From NCBI GenBank assembly GCA_964600075.1, contig CAZRIE010000008.1, forward strand, positions 15,870 through 79,869: a DNA stretch of 64,000 bases, in the 5' to 3' direction. The position numbers and the translations under genes are program-made. Positions 7,998 to 15,099 of the stretch are shown here, piece after piece (positions within the stretch are counted from its first letter, which is position 1; each line of letters begins with the position of its first letter). The notes under the pieces are model-generated. The model did no database searches and was not told where the DNA came from. It saw only the letters and a program-made list of their open reading frames with translations. Source of the DNA: CAZRIE01 sp964600075. GTDB taxonomy: Bacteria > Bacteroidota > Bacteroidia > Flavobacteriales > Flavobacteriaceae.

Positions 7998-10622
7998 ATG
8001 AAAAGGTTCATGTCCTTTGAACCCTTACTAATACTCCTCCTACTTTTCATTACTACTTTTACAACCGCGCAAGAGCTTTCTTTTGAAGACGGTAAAAAGT
8101 ATATTTTGGGTGGTCTTGAGGTTACCGGTCTGCAAAGTTATAACGAGCAGACGGTCATGACCTATACGGGTTTGAGGGTCGGTCAGCCAATTACGGTGCC
8201 CGGTGACGAAATCAGTGCGGTCATAAATAAATTATGGGGTCTCGAGCTTTTCCGAAATATCGATTTCTATATAACAAATATCGAAGGCGATAAAGTTTTT
8301 TTAGAACTTAATATTTCCGAGAGACCAACGCTTTCAGGTGTAAAGATTAACGGCGTCAAACCTAAAAAGGTAGATGAAATAATCAAGGATACCGATCTAA
8401 AAAAAGGAAAAAAAATTACGGAAAGCTTAATCGCCAATACCAAGAACTATTTAGAGAACAAATACAAAAAGAAAGGTTTGTTGAATGCTAATGTGACTAT
8501 TATCGTCGCTAATGATACCACTGAGACCAATGCGCAAAAGATGGTAATCAATGTCAACAAGGGTGATAAAGTAAAGATTAAGAGCATGATATTTGAGGGT
8601 AATGAGCAACTTTCCGATGGAAAATTGAAAAAAGCCTTTAAGAAAACTAAAGAAAAGCGGTTTTTGCGTTTCTGGAAAAAATCAAAGTTCATTGAAGAAG
8701 ATTACCAGAACGATTTGAACCTTTTAGCTGATAAGTATGCCGAGAACGGTTACCGAGATGCACGTATTGTAAGCGACTCCATTATCAAAGTCGATGAAAA
8801 CAATATCAATCTGAAGTTCGAAATTGAGGAAGGTAATAAGTATTATTTCGGAGACGTCAATTTTATTGGTAATAGCGTGTATACAGACCGTATGTTGGCT
8901 GCTGTCTTGGGCATTAAGAAGGGTGATACCTATAATGGTGTATTGCTTCGCGAGCGTATAGCAGATGATTCAAAGCCAGATGCCGAAGATTTGACCAATC
9001 TTTACCAGAACAATGGTTATCTGTTTTCGTCGATTAACCCAGTTGAGATATCGGCACAGAACGATACGATTAATTTTGAGATCAGAATCATAGAAGGTAA
9101 GGAGACCTTCTTGAACCATGTCGATGTTGTTGGTAATGACCGTACAAATGATCATGTGGTCTACAGGGAGTTACGAACGCGACCCGGTAATAAGTACGAT
9201 AAAAGCGATATCATTCGAACTATTCGTGAACTACAGCAATTGGGGTATTTTGATGCAGAGCAGATTAAGCCCGATATTCAGAATGCAAATCCGAACGAGG
9301 GTACCGTTGATGTAAAATGGAACTTAGTAGAATCGGGTTCAAGCCAAATTGAACTTCAGGGTGGTTACGGAGGAGGAGGGTTTATAGGTACCTTGGGGCT
9401 TTCGTTCAATAATTTCTCGATAAAGGACATACTTAAGGGCAAGGAATACAAGCCGGTACCCATGGGTGATGGGCAGACCTTTGCGATGAGGGTACAAGCA
9501 AGTAGAACCTTTCGCGTCTACAGTCTAAATTTTGCCGAACCTTGGATGGGTGGAAAAAAGCCCGTCAGGTTTAGTTTGAACCTGTCAAGAACACAGCAGT
9601 TTGGGGTGGACTATGCTAATTCCAGTCAAGGTAGAATTGAGGTCGATAAAAACGTAGGTTTCGCTATTACAGGTGTTTCGGCCGGTCTTGCAAAGCGGGT
9701 ACAATGGCCAGATGACTTCTTTACCATTTCGCATTCACTTAGCTATCAGCTGTACGAATTCAACAATTATGATATTGGATTGTTCAATTTTGGAAATGGA
9801 AAATCGAATTCATTGGCCTATACGTTGGGCATCTCAAGAAATGCCACTGGTGGCGGCCGTATTTTTCCAAGAAGCGGCTCTAATTTTGAAATTTCCGCAA
9901 AATTCACCCCACCTTACTCTCTTTTTAGCGACAAGGATTATGCATCTCTTCGAGATCGCAGTGCAGAATTAACGCAATTAAAAGCCGAACGCGCACAACA
10001 AGGGCTGCCCCTTACTCCGGAAGAAACCAAAGAATTAGAGGAAATCGACCAAGAAAGGTTCAAGTGGCTCGAATACTATAAGCTCAAATTTAAGGCAGAT
10101 TGGTATACGACCTTATTTGGTGATTTGGTGCTGCGCACCAACGCCGAATTCGGTTTCTTGGGCAATTATAATAATGATGTGGGCGATGTACCATTTGAAC
10201 GTTTCTTTGTTGGGGGCGACGGTCTTGGTAATTTTACGCTCGATGGCAGGGATGTCGTACAAATGAGAGGTTATGAGAATCAGTCCCTTACGCCAGTTAG
10301 TCCAGTAACTGGACAGCAAGAAGGTGGATTGGTGTATAACAAATTTTCGCTTGAACTTCGGTATCCATTGACCCTAAAACCTTCGGCTTCCATCTATGGG
10401 CTTGTTTTCTTAGAAGGAGGTCAAGCGTTCAACAATTTTCAAGAGTTTAATCCGTTTGAAATAAGACGATCGGCCGGAGTGGGGCTGCGCATTTTTATGC
10501 CGGCATTCGGGTTATTGGGCATAGATTTTGGTTATGGGTTCGACGAAGACCTGCGACCACAATCGGCAGGCCAAGGGCCTAGCGGATGGCAAACTCACTT
10601 CATTATCGGCCAACAGTTTTAA
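7998..10622 (+). CDS. bamA: Outer membrane protein assembly factor BamA
   Basis: The Omp85-family insertase that folds beta-barrels into the outer membrane. The ATG at 7998, 4 bp after uppS, starts a signal peptide ending near TTFTTAQ; a longer reading frame starting inside uppS is rejected. The mature protein (874 residues in total) has an N-terminal series of POTRA domains (about residues 30-420, including the VTGLQSYNEQTV and IEGNKYYFGDVNFIGN segments) and a C-terminal barrel with the conserved loop 6 VQMRGYENQSLTP and a terminal aromatic residue (IIGQQF). Two Skp-like chaperone genes follow, a functional grouping. Confidence 0.96.
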   Translation: MKRFMSFEPLLILLLLFITTFTTAQELSFEDGKKYILGGLEVTGLQSYNEQTVMTYTGLRVGQPITVPGDEISAVINKLWGLELFRNIDFYITNIEGDKVFLELNISERPTLSGVKINGVKPKKVDEIIKDTDLKKGKKITESLIANTKNYLENKYKKKGLLNANVTIIVANDTTETNAQKMVINVNKGDKVKIKSMIFEGNEQLSDGKLKKAFKKTKEKRFLRFWKKSKFIEEDYQNDLNLLADKYAENGYRDARIVSDSIIKVDENNINLKFEIEEGNKYYFGDVNFIGNSVYTDRMLAAVLGIKKGDTYNGVLLRERIADDSKPDAEDLTNLYQNNGYLFSSINPVEISAQNDTINFEIRIIEGKETFLNHVDVVGNDRTNDHVVYRELRTRPGNKYDKSDIIRTIRELQQLGYFDAEQIKPDIQNANPNEGTVDVKWNLVESGSSQIELQGGYGGGGFIGTLGLSFNNFSIKDILKGKEYKPVPMGDGQTFAMRVQASRTFRVYSLNFAEPWMGGKKPVRFSLNLSRTQQFGVDYANSSQGRIEVDKNVGFAITGVSAGLAKRVQWPDDFFTISHSLSYQLYEFNNYDIGLFNFGNGKSNSLAYTLGISRNATGGGRIFPRSGSNFEISAKFTPPYSLFSDKDYASLRDRSAELTQLKAERAQQGLPLTPEETKELEEIDQERFKWLEYYKLKFKADWYTTLFGDLVLRTNAEFGFLGNYNNDVGDVPFERFFVGGDGLGNFTLDGRDVVQMRGYENQSLTPVSPVTGQQEGGLVYNKFSLELRYPLTLKPSASIYGLVFLEGGQAFNNFQEFNPFEIRRSAGVGLRIFMPAFGLLGIDFGYGFDEDLRPQSAGQGPSGWQTHFIIGQQF

Positions 10623-10670
10623 TGTAAAGAATCGTAACAAAGGCTAAAACGTTCATTTTAAAAGTTTTAG

Positions 10671-10678
10671 TAATTTTG
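10671..10678 (+). promoter_or_regulatory. Candidate -7 box upstream of the first skp-like gene
   Basis: TAATTTTG matches TAnnTTTG and lies 35 nt before the ATG at 10714, in the 91-bp gap after bamA. No good -33 TTG is visible. It could give the two chaperone genes a transcript independent of bamA. Confidence 0.4.
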
Positions 10679-10713
10679 GCACGATATTTTCTATTGGATA
10701 AAACGATTATGAA

Positions 10714-11547
10714 ATGAAAACTAAATCAAACGTTCTTTTAGTATTGGCCCTGACCATGTTTTCATCCTATATCTTTGCGCAGCGAGGAGTTCGGATCGCC
10801 TACGTAGATATGGAGTATATTTTGGAGAACGTAGAAGAGTATCGAGATGCTAACGAACAATTGGCGAGCAAAGTCGAAAAGTGGAAGGTCGAGGTCGAGC
10901 AGAAACAAAGTGAGGTCGACCAGATGAAGAAAGATTTGATGGCCGAACGCGTATTATTGACCGATGAGCTAATTACTGAACGGGAAGAGGAAATACAGAT
11001 ACTGGAAAAAGAAACAGTAGAGTACCAACAAAACCGATTCGGACCTCAAGGAGACCTGGTATTGCAGAAACGACAGTTGATACAGCCGATACAAGATCAG
11101 GTGTTTAATGAAGTTCAAAAGATAGGGGCCAATAAAAAATATGATTTTATTTTCGATAAATCCGCGGATGTCGTAATGTTGTACTCCGAAAATCGACACG
11201 ACATCAGTGACTTAGTTTTGAGAGGTATATCACGAACCAGAAAGATAAGCAAACCTAAAAAGAAAGCTGGTAAAAGTAAATTGGACGATTTCGAAGGAGA
11301 ACCCGCTGAGGAGGAAATGAACGCCGCGCTCAAAGAACGAAAAGAAAAAGCAGAGTTGGCGGAGGAAGCACGGGTAAAAACGGCAGACGAAAAAAGAGCG
11401 GAACAGTTAAAATTGCGTGAAGAACGTAAAAAAGCTTACGAGGCGCGAAGAAAGAAATTATTGGAAGAGCGTGAAGCGAAAAGAGTAGAGAAATTAGAAG
11501 AGCGAAAGCAGTCAGGTGATGAGAATGAAGATAATAGTGAAAATTAA
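10714..11547 (+). CDS. OmpH/Skp family periplasmic chaperone with charged C-terminal extension
   Basis: Skp-like chaperones hold unfolded outer-membrane proteins in the periplasm. This 277-residue protein has a signal peptide (residues 1-22, ending SYIFAQ), the Skp core (IAYVDMEYIL at about 28-37, then two long coiled-coil arms, then the small body region NKKYDFIFDKSADVVML near 140-156) and an unusual ~100-residue C-terminal tail (about 177-277) made almost entirely of Lys, Glu, Arg and Ala, predicted to be helical. Normal Skp proteins end before this tail. It follows bamA and is followed by a second, standard-length paralogue. Confidence 0.88.
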   Translation: MKTKSNVLLVLALTMFSSYIFAQRGVRIAYVDMEYILENVEEYRDANEQLASKVEKWKVEVEQKQSEVDQMKKDLMAERVLLTDELITEREEEIQILEKETVEYQQNRFGPQGDLVLQKRQLIQPIQDQVFNEVQKIGANKKYDFIFDKSADVVMLYSENRHDISDLVLRGISRTRKISKPKKKAGKSKLDDFEGEPAEEEMNAALKERKEKAELAEEARVKTADEKRAEQLKLREERKKAYEARRKKLLEEREAKRVEKLEERKQSGDENEDNSEN

Positions 11548-11552
11548 TTCGT

Positions 11553-11584
11553 CTTCACGAACAAAGTGAAGTGAACTGTCACTT
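11553..11584 (+). other. Two overlapping, mutually exclusive hairpins between the skp-like genes
   Basis: CTTCAC (11553-11558) can pair with GTGAAG (11566-11571), while AAGTGA (11569-11574) can pair with TCACTT (11579-11584). The two stems share bases and cannot form together. No T-run follows, so this is not a standard terminator. Confidence 0.3.
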
Positions 11585-11681
11585 TAGAACATAAATTCAA
11601 AAGATTGCTCCTTGCCTCGAAACGACAAATGAAAAGTAACTATAAATTAATACTCAAATATTTTTAATTAGAATCAGTATC

Positions 11682-12191
11682 ATGAAAAACGTAAAGAAAA
11701 TTGCCACAGCCTTAGTATTGTTTGTAGCATTCACTGGTTTTGTCAACGCACAAAGCAAGGTAGCACATATTGATGTAACTCAGTTGTTGACCGGCATGCC
11801 CGAGATGAAGACCGCCGAGGCAGAACTTAATAAATTATCGCAAACCTATCAAGCAGACATCGAAAGTTCGATGAAAGAACTTCAAAATAAGGTTACGCAG
11901 TACCGAAACGAAGTGGATGGGAAAACTAAGGAAGAAAACGAAAAAAGGGCTCTCGAACTTCAAGGGGTTGAGAGAAATATACAGGAGGCCCAGCAAGCTG
12001 CCGAACAAGAACTTCGGAAAAAGCAACAAGAATTATTTGCGCCAATTTCAGATAAGGCCAAAGCAGCTATCGAAAAAGTGGCCTCAGAGCAGAGCTTCGA
12101 TTATGTTATCGATGCACAACAAGGTGGCGGACTGATAGTGGCCAATGGCAAAGATTTATTAGCCGATGTAAAGAAAGAACTCGGTATTTAA
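11682..12191 (+). CDS. OmpH/Skp family periplasmic chaperone
   Basis: A second Skp-like chaperone, 169 residues, the standard size. Signal peptide residues 1-24 (cleavage after FVNAQ), then VAHIDVTQLL, long coiled-coil arms rich in Glu, Gln and Lys, and the C-terminal body region SFDYVIDAQQGGGLIVANG. It lies 134 bp after its larger paralogue in the bamA cluster and is closed by a strong terminator at 12209-12250. Confidence 0.92.
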   Translation: MKNVKKIATALVLFVAFTGFVNAQSKVAHIDVTQLLTGMPEMKTAEAELNKLSQTYQADIESSMKELQNKVTQYRNEVDGKTKEENEKRALELQGVERNIQEAQQAAEQELRKKQQELFAPISDKAKAAIEKVASEQSFDYVIDAQQGGGLIVANGKDLLADVKKELGI

Positions 12192-12208
12192 GAAAAGAAT
12201 CAAACAAT

Positions 12209-12250
12209 AAATGAAAAAATGCCCACTTTGCAGTGGGCGTTTTTTCATTT
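12209..12250. terminator. Bidirectional Rho-independent terminator
   Basis: Arms GCCCACT (12221-12227) and AGTGGGC (12232-12238) enclose a TTGC loop. They are extended by A-rich and T-rich flanks (AAATGAAAAAA and TTTTTTCATTT) that also pair. It works in both orientations and separates the plus-strand bamA-skp cluster from the convergent glycosyltransferase gene. Confidence 0.9.
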
Positions 12251-12262
12251 TTACGAAGAGTC

Positions 12263-13114
12263 CTAAAGTAGTTTTCGTTTCATGTTTTTCCAGCGAAGCT
12301 TACGAATAAATTTCCCTTCTTCCTTAGTGACCAGAAAAGACTTATTTTCTTTTTGAGCTTGGAAGTATCCATACATGTTATCCACAAAAGCCTTTGGTTT
12401 TAATTGTTTCATCGCCATTTTAAGTGAAGCGATGACCGTTATCCAGAACCCGTAACGCATGGTGTACATAGCCTTTCCCTGCAAAAGTTTGGCTTTCTGG
12501 TCATAGGCCCCTCCTGTGGGCCTTAGGTGTTTAACCTTTAGCGAATCGTCGGTATAAATATCGTAACCGTGGTATGCCGCCAAAAGCTCGTCGACGGTGT
12601 CCCAACCCATGGCGTTTCGTAGTCCTCCTATCGCTTTGAAGCAACTCTTTGAATAGGCTTTGAAGGCACCTCGTACATGGTTTTTGTTCATCGGGTGGTT
12701 TAGTTGCCATTCTCCTTTTACATCCTTTTCATAGACAAACCCACCAGCGATTCCGACCGTCGGCTGGCCTTTAAAGATATAAGCAATTTTTTCAAAGTAG
12801 TTATCGGGTAAAATGACATCTGCATCCAACTTTACCAAAAAATCGTAATCTACGTTCAAAAGATGTTGCCCCTTATTGAATGCATTTATGACCTTACTTC
12901 CCGGCAGGTGTTCTGTAGAAGAACGGGTATTAAGTTTCTTGAAAATGGGACTCAGGGCTAGAAATTCATCTATAATAGCTTCGGTGCCATCCGTAGAATT
13001 ATCATTGACTACAATTACCTTTTTAGGTTGAAGTGATTGCCGCAATACAGAATTTAGGGTGTTGGCCAAAAAACCTTCTTCATTATGAGCGGGAATGACA
13101 ATATAGTAATTCAT
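12263..13114 (-). CDS. Family 2 glycosyltransferase
   Basis: A 283-residue GT-A fold enzyme. The ATG at 13114 gives the standard start (MNYYIVIPAHNEE); a TTG five codons upstream is less likely. Motifs: YIVIPAHNEEGFLANTL, VNDNSTDGT, the metal-binding DAD in LVKLDADVILP, and GGFVYE followed by GWDTVDELLAAYHGYDIYTDD in the acceptor region. There is no clear C-terminal membrane segment. Donor and acceptor cannot be told from sequence; presumably it acts in cell-surface polysaccharide or glycolipid synthesis together with the neighbouring methyltransferase and KAS III-like genes. Confidence 0.88.
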   Translation of the reverse strand: MNYYIVIPAHNEEGFLANTLNSVLRQSLQPKKVIVVNDNSTDGTEAIIDEFLALSPIFKKLNTRSSTEHLPGSKVINAFNKGQHLLNVDYDFLVKLDADVILPDNYFEKIAYIFKGQPTVGIAGGFVYEKDVKGEWQLNHPMNKNHVRGAFKAYSKSCFKAIGGLRNAMGWDTVDELLAAYHGYDIYTDDSLKVKHLRPTGGAYDQKAKLLQGKAMYTMRYGFWITVIASLKMAMKQLKPKAFVDNMYGYFQAQKENKSFLVTKEEGKFIRKLRWKNMKRKLL

Positions 13115-13281
13115 GGAAATTAATGCCAAAAAGTGAAATTACGAATTCGAATGTGCAAAAGCTCAATCGCCAGTGCAAATTTGAAACTCGAATTGAACGT
13201 TGCTTTTAAAGAAAAAACTTAAAGCAAATTCATGTCATTCTTATTTTTATTTGATGCAACTTAACACTATTATTTTATCTA

Positions 13282-13809
13282 TCATTCGTCATTTTTTATG
13301 GCATAAACGATATAATATCTAGGAGTGAAACTACGTAGTAAAGGCCTTAATCCTATTTTCTTTACAGGATTGGCCCATTTGGTCCTGTCTTTTATTATCC
13401 ATCCCGATTTTTCTAAAAGCCAATCGAATTGCCAATCTTCGAATTCGTGGTAATGTCTGTCCCAAGGGTCTGTTTTACTTCGGTAAGCTGGGGAGAACCA
13501 TAATTTTAGAGGAATACTGGCCACCAGTTTGTCCGCTTTTATCTGCTGTAATACATTGAAGGGTGCCAATAAGTGTTCGAAAATTTCGAAAGCGGTTGCC
13601 ACTTTTGCGCTAGAATCTTTAACTGATGAGAAATCCAAATCCAAATCTTCTCCCTTTGTGTTTTCTACCTGATAGCCTTGCTCTGCCATTATTTCTGAAA
13701 ACGGATTTTCGACACCTAGATCCAAAATGGTCTCATTGATCGAAATATGTTTTTGCAGGAAGGATAACGTATGTTGAAAACGTTTACTCGGATAGGTCTT
13801 CTCGTACAT
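13282..13809 (-). CDS. Small class I SAM-dependent methyltransferase-like protein
   Basis: A 175-residue protein resembling methyltransferase domain 11/23 proteins. Motif I is degenerate (ETILDLGVENPFSEI, without the full GxGxG), followed by LDLDF (motif II position) and KVATAFEIFEHLLAPFNVLQQI, the classic EVLEH-like motif. The C-terminal half (PWDRHYHEFEDWQFDWLLEKSGW) is typical of small methyltransferases acting on unknown acceptors. It sits between the KAS III-like gene and the glycosyltransferase on the same strand. Catalytic activity is probable but the acceptor is unknown. Confidence 0.72.
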   Translation of the reverse strand: MYEKTYPSKRFQHTLSFLQKHISINETILDLGVENPFSEIMAEQGYQVENTKGEDLDLDFSSVKDSSAKVATAFEIFEHLLAPFNVLQQIKADKLVASIPLKLWFSPAYRSKTDPWDRHYHEFEDWQFDWLLEKSGWIIKDRTKWANPVKKIGLRPLLRSFTPRYYIVYAIKNDE

Positions 13810-13877
13810 CTTTTTTCAAGTTTCAGATTTCGGATTTCAGGTTTATAAATTTGAAACTACAGAAACCCAAATCAAAT

Positions 13878-14933
13878 TTAGACTTTGTAGACAATGGCAT
13901 TTACGTTCATACCAGCACCGACACTGGCAAAGATAACAACATCTCCCTTTTGTACTTGTTGGTTTTCTAATTTTCCGTTGCGAACCATATCGAAGAGGGT
14001 CGGAATTGTTGCTACCGAGCTATTGCCAAGTTTTCCTATGCTCATGGGCATTATATCTTTGGGCATTTCCTTATCGAACAATCTGTAGAAGCGCTTGACA
14101 ATAGCCTCGTCCATTTTTTCGTTGGCTTGGTGTATGAATATCTTTTTGACGTCATCGATGCCTAAACCACTTTCATCCAAACAATCCTTCATTGCTTTGG
14201 GCACCTGGGTTACGGCGAACTCGTAGATTTTTCGCCCGTACATTTTAATGTATTTGGTTTTGTCTTTTGAATCGTTATACGATTTGCCATAAAATAAGAA
14301 ATAGGCCTCTTCATAAGCAAAGGTGGCACTGGCGTGCGCCAAAATCTGTCCGGTATTTTCTTTGGCTTCTATAATGGTAGCTCCTGCACCATCGGAATAG
14401 ATCATAGAGTCTCGATCGTATGGATCTACGATGCGCGATAATGTTTCGGCACCAATGACCAGACACTTTTTTGCAATACCACTTTTAATAAATGCGTTGG
14501 CCTGTATGACGCCTTCTATCCATCCCGGACAACCGAACAGTATATCGTAGGCCACACATTTCGGGTTTTTAATGCGTAAATGATGTTTGACCCGTGTCGC
14601 CAAACTAGGCAATGTATCGCCCTGGGATTGCCCGTGCGCTACATCCCCAAAATTATGGGCGAATATGATATAGTCCAGTTCTTCTTTGTTGATACCTGCA
14701 TCCGTAATGGCTTTTTCGGCCGCAAGAAATGCAATATCCGAGGTATTCAATTTAGGCCCGACGTAACGTCTTTCACCAATACCCGTTATAGCCTTGAACT
14801 TTTCAATAATTACATTGTTCGAGTGAGTTAATGGTGTGCCGTCGGAGTTTAAAAATTCGTGCTGCTCAAAATCTTTGTTAGCGATGGCTTTGGGTGGAAT
14901 ATAACTTCCTGTTCCTGTAATTCCGATAGACAT
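13878..14933 (-). CDS. Beta-ketoacyl-ACP synthase III family protein
   Basis: A thiolase-fold condensing enzyme of 351 residues, resembling FabH. The catalytic triad is complete: Cys135 in ILFGCPGW, His268 in IFIHQANEKM and Asn304 in GKLGNSSVATIP. The N-terminal region (MSIGITGTGSYIPP, then GERRYVGP) and C-terminal FASVGAGMNVNAIVY are family features. It is longer than housekeeping FabH (~320-335), and there are no acpP/fabD/plsX neighbours, so it is more likely a KAS III-like enzyme of a lipid or secondary pathway than the essential FabH. That assignment is inference. Confidence 0.9.
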   Translation of the reverse strand: MSIGITGTGSYIPPKAIANKDFEQHEFLNSDGTPLTHSNNVIIEKFKAITGIGERRYVGPKLNTSDIAFLAAEKAITDAGINKEELDYIIFAHNFGDVAHGQSQGDTLPSLATRVKHHLRIKNPKCVAYDILFGCPGWIEGVIQANAFIKSGIAKKCLVIGAETLSRIVDPYDRDSMIYSDGAGATIIEAKENTGQILAHASATFAYEEAYFLFYGKSYNDSKDKTKYIKMYGRKIYEFAVTQVPKAMKDCLDESGLGIDDVKKIFIHQANEKMDEAIVKRFYRLFDKEMPKDIMPMSIGKLGNSSVATIPTLFDMVRNGKLENQQVQKGDVVIFASVGAGMNVNAIVYKV

Positions 14934-14969
14934 AGTATGTATGGTTGGCTTAGACCTCTAAAGGTAATA

Positions 14970-14977
14970 CAAAGCTA
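14970..14977 (-). promoter_or_regulatory. Candidate -7 box upstream of the KAS III-like gene
   Basis: Minus-strand TAGCTTTG matches TAnnTTTG, 36 nt upstream of the ATG at 14933. No convincing -33 element is visible. Confidence 0.38.
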
Positions 14978-15099
14978 TAGTACTCTTATGCATGCATAAG
15001 ACCTATTACGATGTTCAAGGAAGTTTCCTTTAAGTGTAAGTATCAAAAAAAGCCTTTCCATATTATAAAAAAGTCTTGAATGTATCGATTATTCGAGTA

